Shown: positions 1-8,597 of the stretch, in pieces
Position numbering within the stretch: position 1 is the stretch's first letter
Layout of the letters: every line of letters begins with the position of its first letter
NCBI GenBank assembly: GCA_947503625.1
Contig: CANNEK010000002.1
Span: forward strand, 248,001 to 312,000
DNA length: 64,000 nucleotides
Direction: 5' to 3'
From: an uncultured Kordiimonas sp.
Lineage (GTDB): Bacteria > Pseudomonadota > Alphaproteobacteria > Sphingomonadales > Kordiimonadaceae
Position numbers and translations under genes: made by a program
The notes under the pieces: generated by a model
What the model saw: only the letters and a program-made list of their open reading frames with translations
What the model was told of the DNA's origin: nothing
Databases searched by the model: none

Positions 1-196
1 CTGCTGCAGCTGCTGTACCTGCCACGTGTTCGTAAACGGCGATGACTTTGACAAACTTCCTGCAATGGAAGATGACGAACAGTACCTTCTGGAAGACAGT
101 GAACACTATGATGCAGGAACTTCGCGCCTGTCTTGCCAGATCGAAGTTGATGACAGCCTGAATGGTTTGCGGGTTACCATCGCGCCTGAGTCCTGA
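1..196 (+). CDS. 2Fe-2S ferredoxin (C-terminal part, truncated by window edge)
   Basis: Reading frame 2 is open from the first bases to a TGA at 194-196 and gives about 64 residues. It starts inside a cysteine cluster ending CCTCHVFV, which matches the CxxCHV part of adrenodoxin/FdVI-type 2Fe-2S ferredoxins. It continues through an acidic stretch (EDDEQYLLEDSE) to SRLSCQIEV, which holds the fourth cluster cysteine. Proteins of this family carry electrons in the cytoplasm, for example for iron-sulfur cluster assembly or P450 systems. The N-terminus and first ligand lie outside the window, so the partner enzyme cannot be told. Confidence 0.85.
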   Translation, partial: CCSCCTCHVFVNGDDFDKLPAMEDDEQYLLEDSEHYDAGTSRLSCQIEVDDSLNGLRVTIAPES

Positions 197-274
197 TCAG
201 GAAATCCTGAAACGGCAGTCTCTCAACAAGCCCGAGACTGCCGGACAACAGAAGCCTTAAAACCGGAGCCCCGC

Positions 275-1684
275 ATGCCATTTCCCGAAACCTGTATTTC
301 ATCGACTGAAGCTTGCGAAAACGCGGTTGCGTTAACACCGGTTTCGACGGACCAGCTTCCGGCGATCCTGGATAGCTTTGATGAAAAACAGCGCAAATGG
401 CTTCTGTCTACGGGCTTTCAGGCCAAATCAGGCTCCGTTGCTCTCCTTGCAGGCGACGACGGGGCACTGGTCAGAACGCTGATCGGCACGGGGAAAGAGA
501 AACCGTCGCCACAGGACCCGTGGTGGCTGGCAGCAGTAGTGGACCAGTTACCAGCAGGCGACTTCTATCTTGATGCAGACATTGACAAAAAAACCGTGTT
601 GTCCGGTGCCTTGGGTTGGTGCCTGTCGCATTATAGTTTTGACCGGTACAAACCGGCCGAGACACCAAAACGCACCCTCATCGCACTGCCGGAAGACCTT
701 TGCGCAGAGGTGAAACGGCTGGCGTCTGCAACCGCAACGGTTAGAGATCTGGTCAACACGCCTGCAGAACATATGGGGCCTGCAGAACTGCAGGATGCTG
801 CGGAAGCGCTGGCAGAAAAACATGGCGCAACCTCCGAGACCATTGTTGGGGACGACCTGCTTGATCATAATTTCCCCGCTATACATGCCGTTGGCAGGGC
901 CGCAGCAGAAGGCCGGGAACCACGATTAATTGATCTCAATTGGGGTCCTGATAACGCACCTAAGCTGACACTGGTCGGTAAAGGAGTGTGTTTTGATACA
1001 GGCGGCCTTGATTTGAAACCCGGCGCTGGCATGCGCTGGATGAAGAAAGATATGGGTGGTGCAGCGCATGTTCTGGGGCTTGCGCAGCTTATTATGGAAA
1101 CCGGCCTTGATGTCCGGCTCCGTGTTCTGATCTCGGCGGTTGAAAACTCTGTAGCAGGTTCTGCTTACCGGCCCGGCGATGTGATCGATACCCGCAAGGG
1201 ACTGACAGTTGAAGTTGGCAACACCGATGCAGAAGGCCGGATCGTTTTGTGCGACGCCCTGACGCTGGCCTGTGAAGAAAACCCTGACCTTCTGATTGAT
1301 TTTGCGACACTCACTGGCGCAGCCAGGGTCGCCCTGGGTGCTGACCTGCCTGCAACTTACTCTAATCATGACGCTTTGTGGGGTGCATTGGAAAGCAGCG
1401 CCAAAGCCACAGGCGACCCGCTTTGGCGAATGCCGCTTTGGGACGGTTATGACGGTCAGCTATCCAGCACAATCGCGGACCTCAGCAATATTGCAGACAG
1501 CGGCTTTGCTGGCTCGATTACCGCCGCGCTGTATCTACAGCGCTTTGTTGACAGCAAAACGCCATGGTCACACCTTGACACTTATGCGTGGTCGCAAAAA
1601 CCACGGCCCGGACGCCCAATGGGCGGCGAAGCGCAAGGTATGCGTGCAGCTTTTGCTGCAATTCAGGACTTTCTGGACCTTTAG
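275..1684 (+). CDS. Leucyl aminopeptidase family protein (M17)
   Basis: A 469-residue cytoplasmic metallo-exopeptidase of the M17 family, removing N-terminal residues from peptides. The metal and active-site residues are all visible: Lys236 and Asp241 in VGKGVCFDTGG, Asp259 in KKDMGG, and Asp318, Glu320 and Arg322 in the signature NTDAEGR. The N-terminal 150 residues are the divergent non-catalytic domain. It is followed by a MarR regulator and an NlpC/P60 protein on the same strand; pairing of an M17 peptidase with an NlpC/P60 endopeptidase is common in alphaproteobacteria and suggests a role in peptidoglycan-peptide recycling. The length is slightly below E. coli PepA (503). Confidence 0.93.
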   Translation: MPFPETCISSTEACENAVALTPVSTDQLPAILDSFDEKQRKWLLSTGFQAKSGSVALLAGDDGALVRTLIGTGKEKPSPQDPWWLAAVVDQLPAGDFYLDADIDKKTVLSGALGWCLSHYSFDRYKPAETPKRTLIALPEDLCAEVKRLASATATVRDLVNTPAEHMGPAELQDAAEALAEKHGATSETIVGDDLLDHNFPAIHAVGRAAAEGREPRLIDLNWGPDNAPKLTLVGKGVCFDTGGLDLKPGAGMRWMKKDMGGAAHVLGLAQLIMETGLDVRLRVLISAVENSVAGSAYRPGDVIDTRKGLTVEVGNTDAEGRIVLCDALTLACEENPDLLIDFATLTGAARVALGADLPATYSNHDALWGALESSAKATGDPLWRMPLWDGYDGQLSSTIADLSNIADSGFAGSITAALYLQRFVDSKTPWSHLDTYAWSQKPRPGRPMGGEAQGMRAAFAAIQDFLDL

Positions 1685-1781
1685 CCACCCTTTTTGCCTT
1701 ACCGGTTTTGACGCGTTAGGACAGTCTTAAGGAACAGTTGCTAAACCGGTCTGGTCGACAAACCGTGCGAAGGATTTTGGG

Positions 1782-2147
1782 GTGACGGAAAAGACCAATC
1801 CGCGAATGCTGAAAGTATGGCGCGAGGCCCACAGGGCCAGTGTCCGGTCGGACGACCCTGATCTCACGTCAAGGCAAATGTCTGTTTTGTTGAGTGTCTA
1901 TATGACAGAACCGCCTCATACAGTGCGAGGATTGGCAGCGGACCTGAATGTATCCAAACCTGTTATCACGCGTGCGCTGGATACATTGGGCAAAAAAGAC
2001 CTCATCAAAAGAAAAACCGACGACCGTGACAAGCGAAGCATATTGGTACAGCGCACCGTAAAAGGTGCAGTGTTCCTCAGCGAGCTTTCTGATAGAATTG
2101 TTGCCGCAGATAAAATGTTTCCACCTGAAACCGACGGCACCCCTTAA
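1782..2147 (+). CDS. MarR-family winged-helix regulator
   Basis: A 121-residue protein starting at GTG 1782. A winged helix-turn-helix occupies roughly residues 25-95: the recognition region VRGLAADLNVSKPVITRALD is followed by the wing KRKTDDRDKRS, the DxRxxR-type signature of MarR regulators. It is short for the family (about 140-150), lacking most of the C-terminal dimerisation helix. It sits between the aminopeptidase and NlpC/P60 genes, 24 bases before the latter, so it is probably co-transcribed and may control this small cluster. The ligand is unknown. Confidence 0.85.
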   Translation: MTEKTNPRMLKVWREAHRASVRSDDPDLTSRQMSVLLSVYMTEPPHTVRGLAADLNVSKPVITRALDTLGKKDLIKRKTDDRDKRSILVQRTVKGAVFLSELSDRIVAADKMFPPETDGTP

Positions 2148-2171
2148 ACCATTCTGAAAAGAGCCGGTATT

Positions 2172-3038
2172 TTGGCAAAACAATCGAAGATGGGCCTTTT
2201 GAAGCCATATGGTCTCCCGGCTCTGCATGATCCGAAAAATGAACTTCAATCGAATTCCTCGTTGTGTGAATGCGTATCGATTGACGCGCAATGCATCCTG
2301 CCTTGGGCAGCGCTGAAGTCAGCACCGCAAAACAGCGCTACAACTGTTAGTGAACTATTGTACGGTGAACCGCTTCAAATTCTTGAACGTGAAGACGCAT
2401 GGCTCAAGGTTGCCTGTATTACAGATGGATATGTGGGCTGGGTACTGGCTGGTGCTACCGCGCGCGGGCTAACTCGCCCCAGCCATCGGATTTGCGTGCC
2501 AATGACCCATATCTATCGCTCTCCGGACCTGAAGTCAGAACCTCTGTTGCCCTTGCCAATGGCAAGTTATGTGCACATTAAATCCCCGGCGCCGCTTGAA
2601 AACGGATTTTTGCCGCACGAAAATGGCGGTTTTGTCTTCTCCGCCCATTTGAAGCCTCTAGGTGCTTTTAGCGACGATCCGGTCTCGGTTGCTGAAAGAT
2701 ATCTGGGTGTGCCTTACCTCTGGGGTGGCCGCACCCTGATCGGAATTGACTGTTCGGGGCTGATTCAACTTGCTTTGTCAGCCGCAGGGCACCGCGTTCT
2801 GCGCGACAGCGGCAGCCAGTTCAAAAGCCTTGGTCGCCCCCTTGAAGACGGTGAAAAAGCAGCACGCGGCGACCTCGCTTTCTTCCCGGGTCATGTTGGC
2901 TGGATGCTCGACAGCGTACATCTGTTACACGCCAATGCCACACATATGGCGGTGACCGTAGACACAGTCGACGATGTGACTGAATGGGTCCGAAAAGACG
3001 GGGCAAAAGAGCCCTTCTCTGGCTTTCGACGCCTTTAA
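2172..3038 (+). CDS. NlpC/P60 cysteine peptidase with SH3 domain
   Basis: A 288-residue C40-family cell-wall peptidase, expected to cleave gamma-D-glutamyl-diamino acid bonds in murein peptides. SH3-like regions cover about residues 55-165 (TVSELLYGEPLQILE, then a second bacterial SH3 unit), followed by the NlpC/P60 domain at 170-285. The catalytic Cys194 is in GIDCSGL, His241 in GHVGW, and the third polar residue is probably His253. The apparent start is TTG 2172. No signal peptide is visible, so it may act on imported muropeptides in the cytoplasm, consistent with the upstream M17 aminopeptidase. Confidence 0.9.
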   Translation: MAKQSKMGLLKPYGLPALHDPKNELQSNSSLCECVSIDAQCILPWAALKSAPQNSATTVSELLYGEPLQILEREDAWLKVACITDGYVGWVLAGATARGLTRPSHRICVPMTHIYRSPDLKSEPLLPLPMASYVHIKSPAPLENGFLPHENGGFVFSAHLKPLGAFSDDPVSVAERYLGVPYLWGGRTLIGIDCSGLIQLALSAAGHRVLRDSGSQFKSLGRPLEDGEKAARGDLAFFPGHVGWMLDSVHLLHANATHMAVTVDTVDDVTEWVRKDGAKEPFSGFRRL

Positions 3039-3162
3039 CAGAGGCCTTCCATCTTCAGGCACGCAGGGCAACAAGCTCCGCGCAACCTGCGTTTGTCATT
3101 CGCAAAAGAATGAACTAGCGTCGTGAGATCGATATGTGTTGGGCTGTCGCGGGGGTAAATGC

Positions 3163-4200
3163 GTGAATGACCAAAAAGACGCTTCTGAGGCCCGGCGGGT
3201 TCGAGCCGGGCATGTCACAATTGAGGACCTTTGGTTTCTCGCTGACAGGTCAATGCTAGACCGAACCGATTGGATGACGGCGGTTGGCTCGGTCAGAGAT
3301 ACGCAAGCGTGGCGCGACTGGAGCATTCGCATCATCTATGCAATTGGGGTGGCGCATGTGCTGGCTGGCGTTGTTTTCTTTTTTGCGTACAACTGGGCTG
3401 ACCTTGCAAAGGCAATAAAGTTCGGGCTCCTTTTCGGGGGTATTGCCATATCCGTCACAACCTGGTTGTTTGCAGGAATTGATAGCCGCCCGGGGCAAAT
3501 ATCCGGCGTTATCGCAACGGTATTAACTGGTGTTTTAATGGCTGTCTTTGGCCAGATTTACCAAACGGGCGCCGATGCATACGAGCTGTTTGCCAGCTGG
3601 GCTATATTGGTGCTTCCCTGGATGCTGGTTTCCAGAAACCCAGCCCATGTCCTTGTTTGGATAATCATTGCCGATACAGCGTTCGGCTTGTTTGGTGCGC
3701 AGGTGATGTACCCGGTCTGGGGTGTGAGTGATACGATGATCCTGGTAATGAATGCCGCTGTTATCGGAGCGATACTTGCCGCCCAATACTGGGCTGTACG
3801 CTCTCACGACTTTCTCGACAGATGGTGGCTTCAGGGTACGCTCGTGCTTGGCGTTACGCTGCATATGATGCTGGCCGGATGGCAAGCAGCAGCAAACTAC
3901 AATTTTAGTCCGGGACAGTCGGGTACAGAATGGGAATTCTTCCTGATTCTGGCGATCACCGGCATGATCCTCGGGGTTTTCTGGCGGCTGGCCGGAAACA
4001 AGCTGGGCGCTATAATGTCGCTGGCTGGTCTGGTCAGCATGGTAACGCTGCACGGGCTATTGGCGGTATCAAGAAGTGAGACCGGCACGGGGGCAGGATT
4101 ACTGATCGTGATGGCGTTGATCGTCATGGTAGCATCTGCATTGTTCATTTATTTGTCCAAATGGCTCGCCGCCGATATCAGTCGAAGGGCTGCCTCATGA
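3163..4200 (+). CDS. DUF2157 domain membrane protein
   Basis: An integral membrane protein of about 345 residues. A short N-terminal cytosolic part (VTIEDLWFLADRSMLD) matches the start of DUF2157 proteins and is followed by roughly nine hydrophobic helices beginning near IIYAIGVAHVLAGVVFFFAY. I prefer GTG 3163 because of the GGGGG at 3151-3155; an in-frame GTG at 3136 would add nine residues. The stop overlaps the next start (ATGA at 4197-4200), and that gene in turn overlaps a GDYXXLXY gene, so the three form one translationally coupled operon. The function of the family is unknown. Confidence 0.85.
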   Translation: MNDQKDASEARRVRAGHVTIEDLWFLADRSMLDRTDWMTAVGSVRDTQAWRDWSIRIIYAIGVAHVLAGVVFFFAYNWADLAKAIKFGLLFGGIAISVTTWLFAGIDSRPGQISGVIATVLTGVLMAVFGQIYQTGADAYELFASWAILVLPWMLVSRNPAHVLVWIIIADTAFGLFGAQVMYPVWGVSDTMILVMNAAVIGAILAAQYWAVRSHDFLDRWWLQGTLVLGVTLHMMLAGWQAAANYNFSPGQSGTEWEFFLILAITGMILGVFWRLAGNKLGAIMSLAGLVSMVTLHGLLAVSRSETGTGAGLLIVMALIVMVASALFIYLSKWLAADISRRAAS

Positions 4201-5240
4201 TGAAGTTACGTCAATTGGCCGACCTGTCCGGTAACAGCGAGACCTATATCGCCCACGCTCTTGCAGACAGGGGCCAGTCGCTGGGCGACAGTCCGGTTTA
4301 TGTCCAGTTCCTGACCGCAATTGGCGGCTGGCTTTCAGCCAGTTTTCTTCTCGCCGCCTGGGGTGCTTTTTTCAGCCTTGGATCTTCACTGTCCTATTAT
4401 GCCATACCAGCATTGATGGGGGTCGCGGCCGGGCTTTTCCTGCGCTGGAAGTTCATTGGCGTATTTGTCCGCCAGATGGGGGCAGGCCTGCTGATCGCCG
4501 GCCAAGTCGGCACCGGCCTGGCAATGACAGACTGGGGAGGGGCCGGCAGTTTCACGCTGGTTGCTCTTGCCATCGCCAGCATCACGCTTTTTGTTGAGCA
4601 AAAGGGGTTCGCTATACCAGTCACCTTTGCTGTCGTCTTTAGTGGTTTTGCCACCTACCTGCTGGACCATGACACCGGTGTTTTGCGTGACGGCATAATG
4701 GCAGCAACCTGCGTATTCGCCGGGCTATCAACACTCATGATTAAATTCAAAGGTTTTCGGGTTGAATTTATCGGGCTTATGGCTCTGTTGGCATTGGTGA
4801 TTTACGCGGAAATATCCACCTTCCAATGGAGCGCCCAAAGTGCTGTTTTTCAAACCCGGGGCAATGAACAGCCCGTCCTGCATATCTGGTCAGGCAAAAC
4901 CGCAGTTTGGCTGGGAACGCTTGCTCTCCTGTATTGGTCTCGAAGATTCCTCAATCATGCAGAAATTGTTCTGACTTTGATCGTCATGACCGGCTTTTTT
5001 CTTGTCATGCCATTTGCCAGCGTAGCCGCATTGTTTCTGCTGCTGGTTGGTGCCACCCTTGGGTGGCACCCCGCTGCAATTGCTGGCGTCATTGCGATTA
5101 TATGGACGCTTTCGCGTTACTATTATGATCTCTCTTTTTCGCTTCTGCAAAAATCGATGCTGTTGATGGTGGTCGGCGCTATCCTTCTGGGTGCGGCTTA
5201 TCTCGCTCAGCGTCATATGGCCCGGGAGAGTGCGGAATGA
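4197..5240 (+). CDS. DUF4401 domain membrane protein
   Basis: A polytopic membrane protein of about 347 residues, the usual partner of DUF2157 proteins. Translation most likely starts at ATG 4197, overlapping the upstream stop by four bases. After an amphipathic N-terminus (LRQLADLSGNSETYIAHAL) there are about ten hydrophobic segments from FLTAIGGWLSASFLLAAWG to LLMVVGAILLGAAYLAQ. Its stop overlaps the next start (ATGA at 5237). No catalytic motif is visible. The tight three-gene coupling suggests a membrane complex of unknown role. Confidence 0.85.
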   Translation: MMKLRQLADLSGNSETYIAHALADRGQSLGDSPVYVQFLTAIGGWLSASFLLAAWGAFFSLGSSLSYYAIPALMGVAAGLFLRWKFIGVFVRQMGAGLLIAGQVGTGLAMTDWGGAGSFTLVALAIASITLFVEQKGFAIPVTFAVVFSGFATYLLDHDTGVLRDGIMAATCVFAGLSTLMIKFKGFRVEFIGLMALLALVIYAEISTFQWSAQSAVFQTRGNEQPVLHIWSGKTAVWLGTLALLYWSRRFLNHAEIVLTLIVMTGFFLVMPFASVAALFLLLVGATLGWHPAAIAGVIAIIWTLSRYYYDLSFSLLQKSMLLMVVGAILLGAAYLAQRHMARESAE

Positions 5241-5755
5241 ATTGGGGCCGATCCATCATCGTGCTGGCCGGATGTATCGTCATATTTGGTGCGATGGTCT
5301 GGAGCATTATTGGGAAAGAAAATACACTGGCGCAGGGCCATACCATTTTGCTGAAAATAGCGCCTGTTGATCCGCGCTCCCTGATGCAGGGCGACTATAT
5401 GGCCATTGCCTATGATGCATCACTTTTTCCGGATCAGAAAATTGTGGAAACTCTTCCTTACAAGGGCTTCGTGATTCTTGCATTTGATGAGAAAGGCATA
5501 GCCTCTTTTACGAGAATAGATGACGGTCGCCCACTGGGACAATCTGAAATCAAAATCGTATACCGCCGGGCAGCAACAGGTCCGCGACAATCAGGCATTA
5601 GGTATGCGGCGACCAGTTTCTTTTTTCAGGAGGGACAGGCCGAGCGGTTCGAATCAGCCAGATTTGTTATGGTTGCCGTTGGGTCGGATGGCTCCACAGT
5701 TATCACAGGGCTTGCAGATGCCGATGGTCAGAGGATTCCTGATAGCTCACCATAA
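5237..5755 (+). CDS. GDYXXLXY domain protein
   Basis: A 172-residue protein with one N-terminal membrane or signal helix (SIIVLAGCIVIFGAMVWSII) followed by an exported domain. It contains the family-defining segment DPRSLMQGDYMAIAYD (residues about 45-60). GDYXXLXY proteins are regularly encoded after DUF2157/DUF4401 genes, exactly as here, with a four-base overlap. The domain probably faces the periplasm. Function is unknown; context implies it is the extracytoplasmic part of the membrane system encoded by the two upstream genes. Confidence 0.88.
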   Translation: MNWGRSIIVLAGCIVIFGAMVWSIIGKENTLAQGHTILLKIAPVDPRSLMQGDYMAIAYDASLFPDQKIVETLPYKGFVILAFDEKGIASFTRIDDGRPLGQSEIKIVYRRAATGPRQSGIRYAATSFFFQEGQAERFESARFVMVAVGSDGSTVITGLADADGQRIPDSSP

Positions 5756-5796
5756 CCCTTGTCATGTAATCTGTTTTTTAATGGCAACCGCGCCAC

Positions 5797-5828
5797 AAAA
5801 AAGCGGATTCCACATGGAAACCCGCTTT
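5797..5828 (-). terminator. Rho-independent terminator of the cytochrome c gene
   Basis: AAAGCGG (5800-5806) pairs with CCGCTTT (5822-5828), with an inner TTCC/GGAA pairing. Read on the minus strand the stem is followed by a run of Ts (the As at 5797-5802). It lies 31 bases past the stop of the cytochrome gene and may also serve the convergent plus-strand operon. Confidence 0.75.
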
Positions 5829-5858
5829 GATCAATTGTTTCGGAACTGGTTGTTCGTT

Positions 5859-6449
5859 CTAGTTGCCGGTAGCAGCTTCTACCGTTTCAGCAGCTTCATC
5901 AGCTTCTTCTTCAACCGCCTCAACTGTCGGCATTGGAACAGGTGCGTCGGTAAAGCCCGCAAGATACGCAATCAGGTCAGCCCGTTGTCCGGCTTTAGGA
6001 ACAGCAAGAACCATCTTGGAACCTTTTGCCATCGCCTGCGGGTTCGCCAACCACTCGTCAACCATCTCGTATGTCCATACAGATGTACCCAGAGCTTCCA
6101 GCGCCCCGGAATAACGGAAACCATCCAGCGCCGCGACTGTACGGCCAACAATACCATAAAGGTTTGGTCCTGTACGGTTACCACCATCTTTGTCAATGGT
6201 GTGACAGGCTTTACACTTGTTCCACTGACGCGCACCACGATCTGCATCAGCGCCTGCCATCAGTTCAGCAAAACTTGGCCCTGCATCCACAACAGCTTCT
6301 GTAGTTGCTGCTTCAGCAACTTCAATGGTGAAGGCTGGCTTGCCAGTTTCTTTGTGAAACGGCGTTTCGGCAACAATCCCTATCACCATTATAAACAGCA
6401 CTGATGCGATAACGGCGGCGAATACTTTGTTAAATTCAAAAGAATCCAC
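5859..6449 (-). CDS. Membrane-anchored class I cytochrome c (CycM-like)
   Basis: A 196-residue protein with an N-terminal signal anchor (residues 9-27) and one periplasmic class I cytochrome c domain. The haem motif is CKACH (79-83) and the probable axial ligand is Met146 in KGSKMVLAV. I place the start at GTG 6449, which follows AAGGAG at good distance and gives MDSFEFNK, as in CycM proteins; a GTG at 6479 has no such support. A Glu/Ala/Val-rich tail (VEEEADEAAETVEAATGN) follows the haem domain. Expected role: electron carrier between the bc1 complex and terminal oxidases. Confidence 0.92.
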   Translation of the reverse strand: MDSFEFNKVFAAVIASVLFIMVIGIVAETPFHKETGKPAFTIEVAEAATTEAVVDAGPSFAELMAGADADRGARQWNKCKACHTIDKDGGNRTGPNLYGIVGRTVAALDGFRYSGALEALGTSVWTYEMVDEWLANPQAMAKGSKMVLAVPKAGQRADLIAYLAGFTDAPVPMPTVEAVEEEADEAAETVEAATGN

Positions 6450-6678
6450 TGGTTTATTCTCCTTGCAGGCGACAGGCACAATGGCCTTGCCGGCTGATAC
6501 CCCGGGGTGTTCCTGGGCAATTCATACATGGCTTAAATCAAACATCGTTAGCAAGCTAGCTTGATCTGCCCGGTTTGCGCGCGACAATAGCCGCTTGGAC
6601 CTGGAAAATTCAAGTCGAGAATCGCGCAAAAACCACCCTACAGGCATTTTATTAATGTTTTTACCGCGACATATGACC

Positions 6679-6696
6679 GCAATTGCCATCAATTGC
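6679..6696. repeat. Perfect 7-bp inverted repeat in divergent promoter region
   Basis: GCAATTG-CCAT-CAATTGC is a perfect dyad about 90 bases upstream of the prephenate dehydratase start. It is the only clear structure in the 330-base divergent interval 6450-6780; I see no convincing -35/-10 pair and no leader peptide. It could be an operator; the binding protein is unknown. Confidence 0.4.
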
Positions 6697-6780
6697 ATGA
6701 TTTGACCTTGCTTCGTTGACTATGGCGTCTGCAGTTGGCACTAATTCGGACTGCGTAATTCCGGAAGCGAACCAGCCGAT

Positions 6781-7650
6781 ATGACAACATCACAACAAGC
6801 ATCATCAGACGAGCAAAACACCATCGCCTTTCAGGGGGAAATGGGCGCTTACTCTCACATGGCCTGCAAAACCTGCTATCCTGATATGGAAGTGTTGCCG
6901 AGTCCGAGCTTCGAGGACGCGCTGGCAGCCGTGCGCAACAAACAGGCTCGTCTTGCGATGATTCCGATCGAAAACTCGACTGCCGGTCGCGTCGCCGATA
7001 TCCACACCCTGTTGCCCGGCAGCGGCCTTTTTATCATTGGCGAACATTTCGAGTCGATTCGGCACTGTTTGCTTGCGACGCACGATGCTGACGAAAACAC
7101 ACTGAAAACGGTCACCAGCCATGTGCAGGCTTTGGGGCAATGCCGAAAAAATCTGCGCGCCATGGGACTGGTGCGCGAGCCGTTCGCGGATACGGCAGGC
7201 TCTGCCAAGCATGTTGCGGAACTGGGCGACAATACAATCGCAGGCATAGCCAGTGAACTGGCTGCAGAAGTATATGGCCTCCAGGTTATCAAACGCGACC
7301 TCCAGGACGAAGGCCATAACACCACCCGGTTTGTCGTTCTTTCGCGCACTCCTCTCGACCAGACGGAAATCACCGGGCCGGTTATCACCAGCTTCACCTT
7401 CGAAGTACGCAACATCCCTGCCGCTCTCTATAAAGCCCTGGGTGGATTCGCGACCAACTCGGTGAATATGACAAAGCTTGAAAGCTATTATGAAAGCGAA
7501 AGCTTTACAGCGACAGAATTTTACGCGGATATTGTTGGACACGAAGGCATGGCAAACGTGGCCCGGGCGATGGAAGAGTTGCGGTTCCACACCAAAAGGG
7601 TCCGGGTATTTGGCACCTACCCGATGGAGCGCAATCGGGGTATGGCCTGA
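6781..7650 (+). CDS. pheA: Prephenate dehydratase with ACT domain
   Basis: A 289-residue enzyme converting prephenate to phenylpyruvate in phenylalanine synthesis. The catalytic domain (residues 13-190) shows FQGEMGAYSHMA, the IPIENSTAGRV segment and the TTRF motif (181-184), whose Thr is catalytic in the family. A C-terminal ACT domain (about 203-280), the phenylalanine-binding regulatory part, contains KLESYYESESF where the usual signature is ESRP. There is no fused chorismate mutase, as is normal for alphaproteobacteria. Feedback inhibition by phenylalanine is likely; no transcriptional attenuator was seen. Confidence 0.94.
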   Translation: MTTSQQASSDEQNTIAFQGEMGAYSHMACKTCYPDMEVLPSPSFEDALAAVRNKQARLAMIPIENSTAGRVADIHTLLPGSGLFIIGEHFESIRHCLLATHDADENTLKTVTSHVQALGQCRKNLRAMGLVREPFADTAGSAKHVAELGDNTIAGIASELAAEVYGLQVIKRDLQDEGHNTTRFVVLSRTPLDQTEITGPVITSFTFEVRNIPAALYKALGGFATNSVNMTKLESYYESESFTATEFYADIVGHEGMANVARAMEELRFHTKRVRVFGTYPMERNRGMA

Positions 7651-7721
7651 GATGATAGGTTTGACAGAAGCTGACAAAGCTCTCTAGCCTGTTGGATCGT
7701 TGTGTAGTCGGGAGAGGCCTC

Positions 7722-8585
7722 GTGATCGCCTGGACAGCTGAAATCAGACGCCGGGCTTTCGCCAAGACCAAAGCGGCAAACAGGCTTTGGCGCACAATCG
7801 GCGCAGTTTATAGCATTTTTCTGGTGTTCACGACAGCAGCATGGCCGCAGGAAAACCCTGTCCGCCAGCAAGAAAAGCAGCTGACGCTCCGCTTCTGTTA
7901 TCAGGATACGGACCTGTACCCCAATTACACAGGCAAAGGCAGCAAACGACCAGATAACTTGCCGGGCGTTAACATTGAACTGCTGGAACTTGCCACTGCT
8001 CGGGCAGGGGTTTCGCTAGAGTATTTCCGATTCTCCTGGAACAGATGCATGGCCTTGCTGGCGGTCAGTCGCGTTGACAGTGTCATTGCATCCTACAACA
8101 GCGAGCGTGCCGTTTTTGCAGAGTTTCCCATAAAAGACGGAACGCTAGACACAGACAAGCGCATCACAACATCAGGCTATTATTTATATCATCGCGGTTC
8201 CACACCATTTTGGGATGGTGACAAGTTTGTTGACCCGTCCATTATGGTTGCGGCACCCACGGGATATTCGATTGTCCGCAGATTGCGGGAAAAGAACATC
8301 GAGGTTATTGAGGCCGGCACAACGGATAGCCTGCTAAACATGCTAAGGGTTGGCCGCATTGACGCCATCGCTGCTCCCGGAAGCACGGCAGACACGTTTA
8401 TTCGTCACGATATCACCAGATACTCAATGATCACGAAAGACCCGGCACCTTTGAAAGAAAGCCCTTATTTTGTGGTTTTCTCCAAAGCATTCGCTCGTGA
8501 AAATCCGGAAACCGTTAATAGTATCTGGGCAGCGCTACCGTCGTTGCGGGAGGAATTTCATGACCGTATTCTGGCAAAATACTGA
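7722..8585 (+). CDS. Periplasmic solute-binding protein (SBP_bac_3-like)
   Basis: A protein of about 287 residues with a signal peptide (IGAVYSIFLVFTTAAWPQ) and a two-lobed family 3-type fold. Recognisable parts are LTLRFCYQDTDLYPNY, the PGVNIELLELATARAGVSLEYF region and the second lobe with APTGYSIVRRLREKNIEVIEAG. GTG 7722, preceded by GGAGAGG, is the likely start; TTG 7692 is possible. No permease or ATPase gene is adjacent, so it may be an orphan sensor or receptor, and the ligand cannot be inferred. The racemase gene begins 12 bases downstream, suggesting an operon and perhaps an amino-acid ligand. Confidence 0.78.
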   Translation: MIAWTAEIRRRAFAKTKAANRLWRTIGAVYSIFLVFTTAAWPQENPVRQQEKQLTLRFCYQDTDLYPNYTGKGSKRPDNLPGVNIELLELATARAGVSLEYFRFSWNRCMALLAVSRVDSVIASYNSERAVFAEFPIKDGTLDTDKRITTSGYYLYHRGSTPFWDGDKFVDPSIMVAAPTGYSIVRRLREKNIEVIEAGTTDSLLNMLRVGRIDAIAAPGSTADTFIRHDITRYSMITKDPAPLKESPYFVVFSKAFARENPETVNSIWAALPSLREEFHDRILAKY

Positions 8586-8597
8586 GAGACAATAGTG

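Noticed and set aside
5520-6404. 294-codon plus-strand open frame
   Set aside because: Spans the GDYXXLXY gene end, a terminator and the antisense of the cytochrome gene; not a plausible gene.
6702-6780. Sigma-70 promoter or attenuator for pheA
   Set aside because: TTGACC and TTGACT occur, but no TATAAT-like box at 16-18 bases and no Phe-rich leader peptide were found.
6805-7677. 290-codon minus-strand open frame
   Set aside because: Antisense to prephenate dehydratase, which carries catalytic and ACT motifs.
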